Assembly: GCA_965279655.1 (NCBI GenBank)
Contig: OZ257255.1
Coordinates: forward strand, 124,001 to 188,000
DNA length: 64,000 bases
Origin: SCTM01 sp965279655
GTDB taxonomy: Bacteria > Pseudomonadota > Alphaproteobacteria > Rhodospirillales > Rhodospirillaceae
Direction of reading: 5' to 3'
Shown one piece after another: positions 10,901 through 19,267 of this stretch (positions are counted from its first letter, which is position 1; the number at the start of each line of letters is the position of its first letter). A program made the translations under genes and the position numbers. Under the pieces are notes generated by a model. It was not told the DNA's origin. It searched no databases and saw only the letters and a list, made by a program, of their open reading frames with translations.

Positions 10901-13065
10901 GTGGACAGAGACGCGATCTGCGTGGTCGTCATGCTGCCCAGCTGGCTACCGGACAGGCCGCTCAGCTGTGTATTGCTCAGCGCGGCGAGTTCGGTGGCCG
11001 TGAAGCCGGGGATCTGCTGTTGCAGCAGGGCGCCCAGCTGCCCGGAGGACAAAGCGGCAAGTTGTGCCGGCGACAGGAATCCGATCTGGCTTGTCGTCAA
11101 CCCGCGCATTTGGGTCGGCATCAGAAGGCCAACTTGCGTGGTGGAAAGGGCTGCGGTCTGCGCGGCGCTCAGATCGGCGATCTGGTTGATCGTCAGCGCC
11201 TGAATCTGAATCGCACTGAAGGCGGCGATATGCGTGGGGAGGAGGGCGCCGAGCTGGCTGGTGTTGATGCCGGCAACCTGGGTCACGCTCAACCCCGAAA
11301 CCTGACTCGCCGACAGGGACGCGATTTGCGTGGCGGTCAGGGCACGGAATTGGCCGGGGCTGAGGGCGCCGATCTGCGCCGATGTGAACAGCGCGAGTTG
11401 ATCCGGATCGAGGCTCGCGAGATTGGCGGCGCCGAGGCCCTTTACCAGGGTTGGCGCCATCGCCGTGATCTGCGCGTCGGAGAAGGCCGCGACTTGATCG
11501 CCGGTCAGCGCGGTCACCTGCATGGCATTGAAGCCCTGCACCTGCGCCGCACTCAGGGCCTGGATCTGCGTGACGGAGAGGGCGCGCACTTGCGCGGGCG
11601 ACAGCGCGCCAAGCTCGGCGGTCGTGAAGGCGGACAAGGTCGTGGTGGACAGATCGCTGATCTGGGCGACCGTGAAGCCCTTGACCTGCGTTGGGAGCAG
11701 GCCCGCGATCTGGGTGGCGGACAACGCCTCGATTTGGCTGTCGCTGATCTGAGGCATTTGCGCTGCGGTCAGGCCTCGCAACTGTACCACCGAAAGACGG
11801 GCGAGTTGTGCCGGATCGAGGTTGCCGAGTTGGGCCGCCGAAATCGAAGCCACTTGCGCCGGGACAAGGGCGGCGAGTTGGGTGTCCTCGAGTTCGTTGA
11901 GCTGCGTCGCCGTCATCCCTTTGATTTGGTTCGGCGTGAGCGCACTAATTTGCGACGAGGAGAGCGCATCCATCTGAATCGCGGACAGGCTCGAGAGTTC
12001 GTTCGCCGTGAAGCCGCGCATCTGCACCGTGGAAATGGCGCCGATCTGACTCTGGGACAGAAAGTCCAGCTGATCCGGCGCGAACGCCGCGATCTGGGCC
12101 GCCGAGAGGCCTTTGATCTGCGTCGCGGTCAGGGCGGCGATCTGCGTATCGCTGAGCGCGCGCAACTGGTTCCCCCCCAGGGCGCCGATCTGGGACAAGG
12201 TGAGCGCGCCGAATTGCGTGGGCGTGAGGGCGCCGATCTCGGATGTGGCGAGCGCCTTGATCTGATTGGTGGCGAGGCTTGAGATCTGGGCCGCCGTCAG
12301 GGCCGCGAACTGGGTCGCCGCGAGATTGTTCAACTGTGCGCCGGTCAGTCCGCGCAACTGCGATGGGCTCAGGCCTTGGATCTGCGTCTCGGAGAGGCCG
12401 CCAAGCTGGGTGGCGGTCAGCGCGCTGAGTTCGGTCCCGGTCAAGGCGCCGAATTGGAGAGCGGAGAAGTTCGCGAGTTGCGTGCCCGTGAAACCGCGCA
12501 TCTGGTTGGCGGTGAACGCGCCCAGCTGTGCTTCGGTCAGGGCGCCGACCTGGCTGCCGTTGAGCGAGGAGATCTGACTGGCTGTCAGCGCCCTCATCTG
12601 CGGGGGCGTCAGCGCGGCAATCTGGGTCGGGGCCAGGACCGCGACTTGCGTCGGAGTGAGGGAGGATATCTCCCCCGGCGTCAGCCCCCTAATTTGCTGC
12701 GTTGAGAGTGCAGCGATCTCATCGGCGCCGAACGCCTGGAATTGAGCCCTGAGCAGCACCGACAGCTGGCCGGGACTGAAGGACATTTGTGCGGGGCTGA
12801 GCGCGCCGATCTGCGTCGCCGTGAGCCCCTTCATCTGTGTGGCGGAAAGAGTGCCGAGCTGCGTGCCGCTCAGTTGCTCGATCTGGGTGACGGTGAACGC
12901 GCCGATCTGATTCGCGCTGAAGCCCGCGATGTCCACGGGCGTGAGCCCACGGATCGCGGTCTCATTGAGATTCGCAACCTCTTGCAGCGTCAGAGATGAA
13001 ACCGGCGATACCACAACGCGCCCCAAAGACTTGCCAAGCGCCCGTGTTGCCTCCAGCGAACACAC
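7921..13065 (-). CDS. Giant octapeptide-repeat protein (1714 aa)
   Basis: After a unique leader of about 25-30 residues (MCSLEATRALGKSLGRVVVS), the rest is an unbroken run of roughly 200 octads with consensus A-L-[TS]-x-x-Q-[ILVM]-x, for example ALTATQIG, GLTPGEIS, ALSTTQIA. No catalytic domain, Cys-rich segment, membrane helix or C-terminal anchor is visible. The [ST]-x-x-[QE] step resembles a helix N-cap box, so a regular helical solenoid is plausible; a beta-solenoid is the alternative. The start is the GTG at 13065; no clear ribosome site is seen, so it is uncertain. There is no obvious signal peptide. Location and function are unknown. Neighbouring secreted and barrel proteins suggest, but do not show, a surface role. 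Confidence 0.8.
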   Translation of the reverse strand: MCSLEATRALGKSLGRVVVSPVSSLTLQEVANLNETAIRGLTPVDIAGFSANQIGAFTVTQIEQLSGTQLGTLSATQMKGLTATQIGALSPAQMSFSPGQLSVLLRAQFQAFGADEIAALSTQQIRGLTPGEISSLTPTQVAVLAPTQIAALTPPQMRALTASQISSLNGSQVGALTEAQLGAFTANQMRGFTGTQLANFSALQFGALTGTELSALTATQLGGLSETQIQGLSPSQLRGLTGAQLNNLAATQFAALTAAQISSLATNQIKALATSEIGALTPTQFGALTLSQIGALGGNQLRALSDTQIAALTATQIKGLSAAQIAAFAPDQLDFLSQSQIGAISTVQMRGFTANELSSLSAIQMDALSSSQISALTPNQIKGMTATQLNELEDTQLAALVPAQVASISAAQLGNLDPAQLARLSVVQLRGLTAAQMPQISDSQIEALSATQIAGLLPTQVKGFTVAQISDLSTTTLSAFTTAELGALSPAQVRALSVTQIQALSAAQVQGFNAMQVTALTGDQVAAFSDAQITAMAPTLVKGLGAANLASLDPDQLALFTSAQIGALSPGQFRALTATQIASLSASQVSGLSVTQVAGINTSQLGALLPTHIAAFSAIQIQALTINQIADLSAAQTAALSTTQVGLLMPTQMRGLTTSQIGFLSPAQLAALSSGQLGALLQQQIPGFTATELAALSNTQLSGLSGSQLGSMTTTQIASLSTDKLALLTQTQISGLRALQVGAMNLTQLAALTTTQIVAISPNGITGLKSTEIAGLTTTQFAALTAPQIGALTTTQVGLLDTSRIAGLTVNQIRGLNGTELAAFSASQIDALTTVQIAALSNTAIDGLNTTQIAGLALTQVGALTAAQLAGLTTTQLGSLSDDAVGGFSTTQLIGLGTSGLAALSSTQISAFTPTQIGALTASQIASLSSSALSALTPAQMSALTPAQLTSIPAGNLSALTTTQLNALSTAQIGAIAAVSNLGTTLIPALTTDQIAALTVAQIRSMTGVAAGALTTTQLAALGTTQIAALSAAGVSGLTTTQISTLTTTQISAFMTTALGGLTPTDAAALTTTQLAAMSPAQVGGIAATAIGGLETSQIEALTPSQFAALTATQFGALKTTQLAALAPEDIAVMSVTQVKGLNATAIGALSTAQFDALSTTQLAALSTSSLIGITPTQIGAMTPTQFGSLTTTQITALTGTQIAGLNATEIAALDTTRLSVMTSGQLGALTTTQIASLATSQIAALKVTQIQGLSATEVGALSTAQIAALSSAQLFGLPGTAIAGLQPTQLAALSSTQLRALSVSAMGALTSTQVGALAPTQIADLTVTELGALSATGIAGLTAAQINAFATSAIAALGANAIAGLNATQLAAFASTQMAALTATQLAQLNATAAASLTPTQLVALTVTQVGALGASAINGLSSEQIDALTATQLAGLSAAQIGALSSTGVTGLSTTDIVAMTATQIAGLSGSAAAFSTEQIGTLSTSQIAALSATAMNSLTATGIAAFTAAQMDALKTTQIASLSQGGAGGLTAAQVAALEAAQFAALTPVQIASLSLDGVSGLNTTEIAGMSTNQIAALSRIQLRTLNTTQVGAIAASQIAAMSTVQVSNFAVTQLGALSQTQFGAFSSTQINALTVTQVQGLTNNQVSGMSFAQAEGLSTTQIGALTITEVGALSPTQISALLPTQIAGFSQSQIDAMTAAQVAAMQAALA
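7950..12960 (-). repeat. Tandem 24-bp repeat tract encoding octads
   Basis: About 200 diverged copies of a 24-base unit, seen on the plus strand as recurring gcgatctg-cgt-gtc-a-gc patterns. The units keep the reading frame throughout with no stop or frameshift over 5 kb, showing selection on the protein. A few units are irregular (around 10100-10130 and 12760-12790). Confidence 0.85.
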
Positions 13066-13215
13066 GGCGCCGGCATACCTATAAGCAAGTGTTGTGCCAA
13101 TACGCCCAGGCGATTAAGGGGCTATTAAGAATTGGGAATTTGGGCCGATCTCAGCGCGTTGGAGGGTCCTGGGCCGACCCATCTGCCGGTCTTGCCCGGC
13201 AATTTTTGCCGGCTC

Positions 13216-13263
13216 GCGCGCGATAGGGAAAAGTGGGGACCGGTTTTCCCGACCATCGCGCGC
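13216..13263. repeat. 48-bp palindromic intergenic repeat, copy 1
   Basis: GCGCGCGAT and ATCGCGCGC flank the core GAAAAGTGGGGACCGGTTTT. It is 36/48 identical, by my count, to the element at 30285-30332. Repeats of this form (AAAGTGGG-ACCGG-TTTT between GC-rich arms) are widespread between genes in Alphaproteobacteria. It lies 13 bases beyond the stop of the folate-binding protein gene. Confidence 0.7.
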
Positions 13264-13275
13264 TGTTCGTTTGAA

Positions 13276-14190
13276 TCAGGGCCCGATCGGGCCCTGGGCC
13301 TTCTCTTCCGGCAGACGCATCCAGTGCGGGATCACGGGCACAAGCTTCACCCCGTTCGCCGCGGTGAGCATCCCGTCGGGTGCTTTGCGCCACGCCTCAA
13401 GACGCACGAGGGCAAGACCCCAGTCGCCGATGGCGCTGCGCATCTCACCCGCATCGGCGCCGTCCATCGTCGTGAGGTCGCTGCCCGGCGGCGGGGCCAT
13501 GCCATTCACTTTCACGGGCAGCAGGCGCTTCTTGATGAGCGCGCGGAAGTGCGTGCGCGCCGTCAACTCCTGACCGATGTAGCAGCCCTTCTGGTAGTCG
13601 ACGCCGTGCAGTTCCTCGAAGCCGTTCTCGAGCAGCAAGGCCTTCTCCACTTCCATGTCGCGGCTGCCGTCGGGCAGACCCAGCGACATGCGATGCGCGT
13701 CGTAATCCTGCGCGGCACCCAGCCGGACGTTCGCCCAGATTCGGCCCACCGCATCCTTCGGCAAGGCCCAGCGCCGGCCCGCCGCCGCAAGCCGCGGGTC
13801 CACATACATGACGCCGCCGGACACGCGGGTAAGCGCGCCTTCGGCACCCACCGGCGGTTCATCCCAGGTGACGCCGGCGACCAGGGAGTCGTCCGGGTCG
13901 ACGGTGACCTTGGAGCGCAGCTTGTACTTGGACAGTCGGGTGATCAGATCGCCCCGGCGCAGGGTCTCGCATTCCAGCCAGAGCACGTCCTCCCCGAACG
14001 CGTCGGGACAGGAGAACACGAAAAACTCGTGCAGGAATTTCCCCTGTGGCGTGAGGAACGCCGTCCAGATGGCGGTGCCGTTCTTGGCCCGGCCGACGTC
14101 GTTGGAAACCAAGCCTTGCAGGAACCCGACCCGGTCGGGCCCTCGCACCGCGACCAGGGCGCGGTGGGGCAGAAGAGCGTGGACCGGCAT
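13276..14190 (-). CDS. ygfZ: YgfZ/GcvT-like folate-binding protein (Fe-S cluster maturation)
   Basis: A 304-residue cytosolic protein of the YgfZ family, which binds tetrahydrofolate and assists repair or synthesis of certain 4Fe-4S enzymes. The signature K-G-C-Y-I-G-Q-E is present (QKGCYIGQELTARTHF, residues about 199-214), including the conserved Cys. The N-terminus LLPHRALVAVRGPDRVGFLQ and the following GLVSND are typical of the GcvT-like fold. The ATG at 14190 is chosen because the conserved domain begins about five residues later; an ATG at 14256 would add 22 unsupported residues. It diverges from the glycosyltransferase operon starting at 14324. Confidence 0.9.
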   Translation of the reverse strand: MPVHALLPHRALVAVRGPDRVGFLQGLVSNDVGRAKNGTAIWTAFLTPQGKFLHEFFVFSCPDAFGEDVLWLECETLRRGDLITRLSKYKLRSKVTVDPDDSLVAGVTWDEPPVGAEGALTRVSGGVMYVDPRLAAAGRRWALPKDAVGRIWANVRLGAAQDYDAHRMSLGLPDGSRDMEVEKALLLENGFEELHGVDYQKGCYIGQELTARTHFRALIKKRLLPVKVNGMAPPPGSDLTTMDGADAGEMRSAIGDWGLALVRLEAWRKAPDGMLTAANGVKLVPVIPHWMRLPEEKAQGPIGP

Positions 14191-14323
14191 GGGCGAGCCA
14201 CCGTGCAATTCGCGCAGGAAAAGGCGTTTATGGTACATCGCGGGGTCCGGGCTCAAGTCGGCGCATCGCCTATGTAACGCGCAACGCGTTGGACCGGCCC
14301 GCGAGCCCGGCTATAACCGTGCC

Positions 14324-15421
14324 ATGCATTACGTATTAATCGACGATTCCGTTCCTTTTGACGGCTATACCTCCGCCCGGCGGCCCCTCGGGGGGGCTGA
14401 AAAGGCCTTCGCGGGCCTGGCGGAAGGTCTGGCGCGCCGCGACCACACGGTCACGGTCCTCAACAAGACGCCGTACCCGGTGACCGCCGACGGCGTGCAG
14501 TACAAGCCGCTCGATGAACTTCAGCAACGGCCGATGGAGGCGGATGTCGTCATCGCCTTCCGGCAACCCGGCCTGCTCGGTGCGGTGCGTAAGGCGCGCC
14601 ATCGGCTGCTGTGGGTCGTCGCGCAGCCGGACTATCTCACCGCGCCGTCCAATAACCCGCTGTGGGAATCGTTCTCCCCGACGTTGCTGTTCGTGAGCCG
14701 GGCCCAGGCCGCCGCCTACACAGGCGCATTGAAAAGCCACATCCTTGCGCCGGCCGTGCGCTCGACGTTTTATGAAGCGCCGGCCCCCGCCGATCCCTAT
14801 CCGGAGTACGGCGGCGAGACGCTCCATGAGACGCCGATCAGCGAGCCCGGGCCGGTGCCGCCCCACGCTGTGGTGACCACGCACCCGCTGCATGGACTGG
14901 TGTGGATCACCGAAATCTGGCGTCAGCTGATCTATCCGCAGATGAACGAGGCGCGGCTGGCGATCTATTCCACCGTGCTCGCGAAAGGCATGCGCGGCGA
15001 AGAGGTGGCCGATCCGATCAAGCCCGTGCTGGAACGCGTGAAGCTCGCCAGCGGCGCCAATGTGGTCGTGGTCGATCCGCGCGGCGATCGCGGCATGGCG
15101 GACATCTACCGTCAGAGCCGCATCCACTTCTATCCCGGCCATGCCCAGGACTATGCCTGCTGGACCCTGACGGAATCCCAGGCCGCCGGTACGCCCGCGA
15201 TCGCGCGCGGCATCGGCGGCGTGGAAGAGCGCATCGTCAACGGACAGACCGGCTTCCTGGTGCCGGATGCGGCAGCGGTGGCGAATGTCGCGCTACAGCT
15301 GTTGCGCAATGATTCCGTCTACAAGTCCATGGGCGAAGCCGCGGCCGAGCCCACGATCCGCCGGACGTGGGAAATGGCGGCCATGGAGGTCGAGGGTATC
15401 GTCGCCGAGCTGGGCGGGTGA
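14324..15421 (+). CDS. Glycosyltransferase, GT4-like, first gene of a glycan operon
   Basis: A 365-residue protein of GT-B shape. The N-terminal domain starts MHYVLIDDSVPFDG and contains the GGAEKAFAGLAEGLARRDH segment seen in GT4 enzymes. The C-terminal domain has the nucleotide-sugar site FYPGHAQDYACWTLTESQAA then GTPAIARGIGGVEE and NGQTGFLVPD. It probably transfers a sugar from an NDP-sugar at the cytoplasmic face. Acceptor and sugar cannot be deduced. Its stop overlaps the GTG of the next gene, and the run of six genes to 21657 is tightly packed on the same strand. Confidence 0.8.
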   Translation: MHYVLIDDSVPFDGYTSARRPLGGAEKAFAGLAEGLARRDHTVTVLNKTPYPVTADGVQYKPLDELQQRPMEADVVIAFRQPGLLGAVRKARHRLLWVVAQPDYLTAPSNNPLWESFSPTLLFVSRAQAAAYTGALKSHILAPAVRSTFYEAPAPADPYPEYGGETLHETPISEPGPVPPHAVVTTHPLHGLVWITEIWRQLIYPQMNEARLAIYSTVLAKGMRGEEVADPIKPVLERVKLASGANVVVVDPRGDRGMADIYRQSRIHFYPGHAQDYACWTLTESQAAGTPAIARGIGGVEERIVNGQTGFLVPDAAAVANVALQLLRNDSVYKSMGEAAAEPTIRRTWEMAAMEVEGIVAELGG

Positions 15422-16326
15422 AGCGCGTCCTGTTCATCACCTCGACCCGCATCGGCGATGCGGTGATTTCCACCGGCGTCTTAAAGGCGCTGGTGGATCA
15501 GAATCCGGACGCGAGTTTCACCATCGTCTGCGGCCCGCTTGCCGTCCCCTTGTTCGCCGCGGTGCCGCGGCTCGAGCGCGTCATCCCATTCCGGAAACGC
15601 AAATTCGATCTGCACTGGTTCGATCTGTGGCGCGAGGTGCGCGGCACGACGTGGGACACGGTGATCGATATCCGCAACTCGTTCTTGTCGTTTCTCCTGA
15701 AGGCGCGCGTAAGGCGTGTCGTCGGGCGGATGGACCATCGACCGCGGATCGTGAGCTTGCCATCTGTGATCGGTCACGATGGCCCGCTCGACCCACACGT
15801 GTACGTCGATGCGCGTCATCGCGAGATTGCGGCGCGGATCATACCTGAGGGCGCGCCGGTGCTCGCGATCGGCCCGGTCGCGTCGCTGCCGGAAAAGACG
15901 TGGCCGCCGCAACGCTTCATCGCTCTCATGCGTCTTCTGCTCGGCCCCGGCGGACCGTGCGAAGGGTGGCGCGTCGCCGCGTTCGGCGGCCCCGGCGACG
16001 AAGCCAGCGCCGACCAGGTGCTCGAGGCAGTTCCCGTTGAGCGGCGGATCAAGCTGGTGGCGGAACCGGATCTGCTGACAGTCCACGCAAGCCTGGCCCG
16101 CTGCCGGGCCTTTGTGGGGAACGACTCCGGGCTGTCACATCTGGCGTCGGCGGCCGGTCTGCCGGCCTTGGCCCTGTTCGGGGCGACGGATGCCGAACGC
16201 TACGCCCCGTGGGGCGGTATGGCGGTGCGGGCCCCTGGGGGCGATCTCGGGGCGCTGGCGCCGGAGACTGTGGCGGAGGCTTTCAGAAGCCTTCTGGCAC
16301 GGGGGTTTGAACGACAAAAGGGCTAG
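15418..16326 (+). CDS. Glycosyltransferase family 9 (heptosyltransferase-like)
   Basis: A 302-residue GT-B enzyme. The N-terminus MKRVLFITSTRIGDAVISTG and the C-terminal motif FVGNDSGLSHLASAAGLPAL followed by ALFGATDAERYAPWG are diagnostic of GT9 (ADP-heptose:LPS heptosyltransferase family). In this family the D-S-G-x-x-H segment contacts the sugar nucleotide. It starts with GTG overlapping the upstream stop by four bases, so translation is coupled. Whether it adds heptose or another sugar is unknown. With the flanking GT4 genes it suggests assembly of an LPS core or other surface glycan. Confidence 0.88.
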   Translation: MKRVLFITSTRIGDAVISTGVLKALVDQNPDASFTIVCGPLAVPLFAAVPRLERVIPFRKRKFDLHWFDLWREVRGTTWDTVIDIRNSFLSFLLKARVRRVVGRMDHRPRIVSLPSVIGHDGPLDPHVYVDARHREIAARIIPEGAPVLAIGPVASLPEKTWPPQRFIALMRLLLGPGGPCEGWRVAAFGGPGDEASADQVLEAVPVERRIKLVAEPDLLTVHASLARCRAFVGNDSGLSHLASAAGLPALALFGATDAERYAPWGGMAVRAPGGDLGALAPETVAEAFRSLLARGFERQKG

Positions 16327-16377
16327 GCGCGCAGGCCATCCGCGCGCTATGGAACAGCCCGCGTGGGGGTTAAAGCC

Positions 16378-17466
16378 GTGAAGATCGTCCATCTCTTGAA
16401 CGGCGCTCGTGCCGGTGTCGCCGAACAGCAGTTCGAGCGTTTGCTTGGCGGCTTGCAGGCGCAAGGCGTCACGCAGCACGTTCTGCTGACGACCGATGAG
16501 ATGCGCGCCGAACGGCTGCGCGGCATCGGTGTGTCGGCGCGCGAGATCCAATTCCCCGGCCGCTTCGCCTTCATGGACCGCCGCACCATCAACGGCGAGA
16601 TCCGCAAGTTCGCGCCGCAAGTGGTGCTCTCTTGGTCTGCCAAGATGGGCGCCATGACCGAGCCGGGCGAACACATTCACCTCGGCCGCATGGACCGTGC
16701 TTTCGACGCAAGCCTGATGTCCGGGTGCGATCATCTCGTTGCCGCTTCGCAAGCGCGTGCTGACAAGGCGATCGCGGCGGGCTGGTCGAACGGCCGCGTG
16801 CACGTGGTGCCGCCGCTGGTTGGGCCCGAGGCGGCCGCCGTCGCCGGCCGCGTCGCGCCCAAAGCGGTGGAGCGCAAGACCTACTTCACGCCGACCACGA
16901 CACAGTTGGTGTTCTGCGCCGCCGAACTCGAGGCCGATAGTGGCGTCGACGTTCTGATCCGCGCCATCGCGCGCTTGTCGGGTTTCTATCTCTGGATCGC
17001 CGGCGAAGGGTCCGCCCGTGCAGCGCTCGAAGCGCTTGCACATGAACTCGGCATCAAGCCGCGGGTGCGTTTCCTCGGCTGGCAGGACGATCTCAAGCCG
17101 TTCCTCGCCGTGTCGGACATGATGGTTTCGCCGGGCCTCCAGGACGACACCGGGGATATGGTGATGGAAGGCTGGAGCGCCGGCGTGCCGGTGATCGCCG
17201 CCGATAGCCTCGGGCCGGGCCTGCTGATCCGCCAGCGCGAAAATGGCCTCCTGGTGCCGGTGGGCGATCCGATCAATCTCGCCGAGGCGATCAAGTGGCT
17301 GTCGCGGGATCCGGCGGCGGCGAAGAAATTCGGCCAAGCGGGCGCAGCTGCGTTCGCCGAAAGCTGGGTGATGAGCAAGATCCTGCCTCAATACGTGGCG
17401 CTGTTCGACAAGCTCGCCGCGAAGCCCGCCGTAGTCTCTGGCGCTCAACCCGGCGCGACACCGTAA
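16378..17466 (+). CDS. Glycosyltransferase family 4
   Basis: A 362-residue GT-B protein. It begins MKIVHLLNGARAGVAEQQFE, where the glycine-rich N-terminal loop is slightly degenerate, and has the C-terminal pattern FLGWQDDLKPFLAVSDMMVS and EGWSAGVPVIAADSLGPG with the E-x7-E-like pair (the Glu in MEGWSAG and the one in RQRENGLLV). These are typical of GT4 retaining transferases. GTG 16378 is preferred over GTG 16363 because GGGGGT lies close upstream and the family starts at this point. It follows the GT9 gene by 51 bases and precedes asnB by 22. Confidence 0.85.
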   Translation: MKIVHLLNGARAGVAEQQFERLLGGLQAQGVTQHVLLTTDEMRAERLRGIGVSAREIQFPGRFAFMDRRTINGEIRKFAPQVVLSWSAKMGAMTEPGEHIHLGRMDRAFDASLMSGCDHLVAASQARADKAIAAGWSNGRVHVVPPLVGPEAAAVAGRVAPKAVERKTYFTPTTTQLVFCAAELEADSGVDVLIRAIARLSGFYLWIAGEGSARAALEALAHELGIKPRVRFLGWQDDLKPFLAVSDMMVSPGLQDDTGDMVMEGWSAGVPVIAADSLGPGLLIRQRENGLLVPVGDPINLAEAIKWLSRDPAAAKKFGQAGAAAFAESWVMSKILPQYVALFDKLAAKPAVVSGAQPGATP

Positions 17467-17488
17467 ATCAAGCCGCTATACTGCCGGC

Positions 17489-19252
17489 ATGTGCGGTATT
17501 GCCGGCCTCATCATCCGCGACGGAAGCGCCCCCGCGCCGGCCGTTCTCGCCAAGCTGCAAGCGGCGCTCGCGCACCGTGGGCCCGACGGCCATCGCGTCC
17601 GCGTCCATGGCGGCTGCGCTTTGGTGCATACGCGCCTGTCGATCATCGACGTGGCGGGCGGGGCGCAGCCCCTGGTGGCGGCTGACGACGTCGCCCTCAT
17701 CGTGAATGGCGAGATCTACAACGATCCGGCGTTGCGCCGGTCCATGCCGAACGTGGCTTTCACCACCGGCTCCGACAGCGAAACCCCACTGCATCTCTAT
17801 GAGCGGGGCAGAAGCGCGCAAGATTGCACGGCGTTTCTGGCTCGCCTGCGCGGCATGTATGCGCTCGCGCTGCACGATCCGGCGGCGGATCGCGTCGTGC
17901 TCGCGCGCGATCCGTTCGGCATCAAGCCGCTGTACTATGCCGAGACGGCCCAAGGGATCGCCTTCGCCTCGGAGCCGCAGGCGCTGATCGCCGCCGGGTT
18001 GGTCACACCGGCGGTGAATGTCACCGCGCGGAACGAGTTGCTCGCGCTGCAATTCACCACCGGTGCCGAGACGGCGTTCGCCGGTATTTTCCGCGTTCTG
18101 CCCGGCGAAGCGATTGTGATCGAGAGCGGGCGAATCGCACATCGTCAGATCTTGCCGGCCCTGACGCCTGGTGAGCGGCCCGCGGAAGTCACCGCGGCGG
18201 AAGGTGCGTTCGACAACGCCTGGCGCGACACGGTCGACGTCCATCAGCGCACCGACGTTCCCTTCGGCATGTTCCTTTCCGGCGGCATCGATTCCGCCGC
18301 CGTGCTCACGATGATGGCGCGCATCAATTCCGCGCCGGTGCTGGCGTTCACGGCCGCCTTCCCGGATACCGACGTCGCCGACGAACGCGACGCTGCCCGC
18401 GCGGTCGCTGCGGCGGCTGGCGCGGTGCATGTGGAAGTGGAAGTGACGGCGGGGGACTTCTGGCGGCACTTGCCGGCGATCGTTGCCGCCATGGATGACC
18501 CGGCGGCGGACTACGCCATCGTACCGACGTATATGCTCGCCCGCCAAGCCGCGCGTGACGTGAAGGTGGTGCTGACCGGGGAGGGAGGGGATGAACTGCT
18601 CGCCGGTTACGGCCGCTATCGCACGGCCTTGCGGCCCTGGCCCTTCGGCAAGCGGCCCTGGCGGTCTCACAAACTCGCGGAGATCGACGTGCTGCGGTCG
18701 CCGCCGACCGGGTGGCGCAAGGGCATCGATGACATCGAAGCGCAGGTGGCGCGCGCGGGCTTTTCGGGCCTGCAGGCATTGCAAGCCGCCGATTGCGCGG
18801 CGTGGCTGCCCAACGATCTGCTCGCCAAGCTTGACCGTTGTCTAATGGCTCATGGCTTGGAAGGCCGCGTGCCGTTCCTCGACCCGGTCATGGCTGCGGC
18901 GGCGTTCTCGCTCCCGCGCGGACTCAAGATCCAAGGCAATCGCGGCAAATGGATCCTGCGGCAATGGCTCAGCCGTCACTGTCCGGCGGCGGCCGCCCTT
19001 GCGCCCAAGAAGGGTTTCACGGTGCCGGTCGGCGCCTGGATCGCGGCGCAAGGCCCGCGGCTCGCACCCCTGGTGGCGCGGCAAACGGGCATCGCCGAAG
19101 TCTGCCGGCCGGACGCTGTGGAGACCCTCTTCCGGGCCGCCGAACCGAAGCATGGCAATGCCCTGTGGATGCTCTTGTTCTATGCATTGTGGCACCAGCG
19201 CCATATCCTGGGGCGTCGCAGCGGCGGCGACGTTTTCGCAGCCCTGCAATAG
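17489..19252 (+). CDS. asnB: Asparagine synthase (glutamine-hydrolysing) family protein
   Basis: A 587-residue class II amidotransferase. The N-terminal Ntn glutaminase has the catalytic Cys2 (MCGIAGLIIRDG), then LAHRGPDGH, LSIIDVAGGAQPL and VNGEIYN. The C-terminal synthetase domain has the ATP PP-loop SGGIDSAAV near residue 265 and GEGGDELLAGYGRYR. All key residues of AsnB enzymes appear present. Placement inside a glycosyltransferase run suggests it may amidate a sugar acid or glycan substituent, as AsnB/WbpS-type proteins do in some O-antigen clusters, rather than serve bulk asparagine synthesis. This is inference from context. Confidence 0.85.
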   Translation: MCGIAGLIIRDGSAPAPAVLAKLQAALAHRGPDGHRVRVHGGCALVHTRLSIIDVAGGAQPLVAADDVALIVNGEIYNDPALRRSMPNVAFTTGSDSETPLHLYERGRSAQDCTAFLARLRGMYALALHDPAADRVVLARDPFGIKPLYYAETAQGIAFASEPQALIAAGLVTPAVNVTARNELLALQFTTGAETAFAGIFRVLPGEAIVIESGRIAHRQILPALTPGERPAEVTAAEGAFDNAWRDTVDVHQRTDVPFGMFLSGGIDSAAVLTMMARINSAPVLAFTAAFPDTDVADERDAARAVAAAAGAVHVEVEVTAGDFWRHLPAIVAAMDDPAADYAIVPTYMLARQAARDVKVVLTGEGGDELLAGYGRYRTALRPWPFGKRPWRSHKLAEIDVLRSPPTGWRKGIDDIEAQVARAGFSGLQALQAADCAAWLPNDLLAKLDRCLMAHGLEGRVPFLDPVMAAAAFSLPRGLKIQGNRGKWILRQWLSRHCPAAAALAPKKGFTVPVGAWIAAQGPRLAPLVARQTGIAEVCRPDAVETLFRAAEPKHGNALWMLLFYALWHQRHILGRRSGGDVFAALQ

Positions 19253-19267
19253 CGGACAGGTGCGCCC

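Noticed and set aside
8023..12999. Several Arg/Gly-rich open frames on the plus strand opposite the repeat protein
   Set aside because: They mirror the repeat unit in other frames, begin and end irregularly, lack ribosome sites and have implausible composition.
7921..13065. The regular 24-bp repeats might be read as a CRISPR-like or satellite array
   Set aside because: Units are contiguous without unique spacers, diverged at third codon positions, and keep one open frame for 1714 codons; this is a coding repeat.
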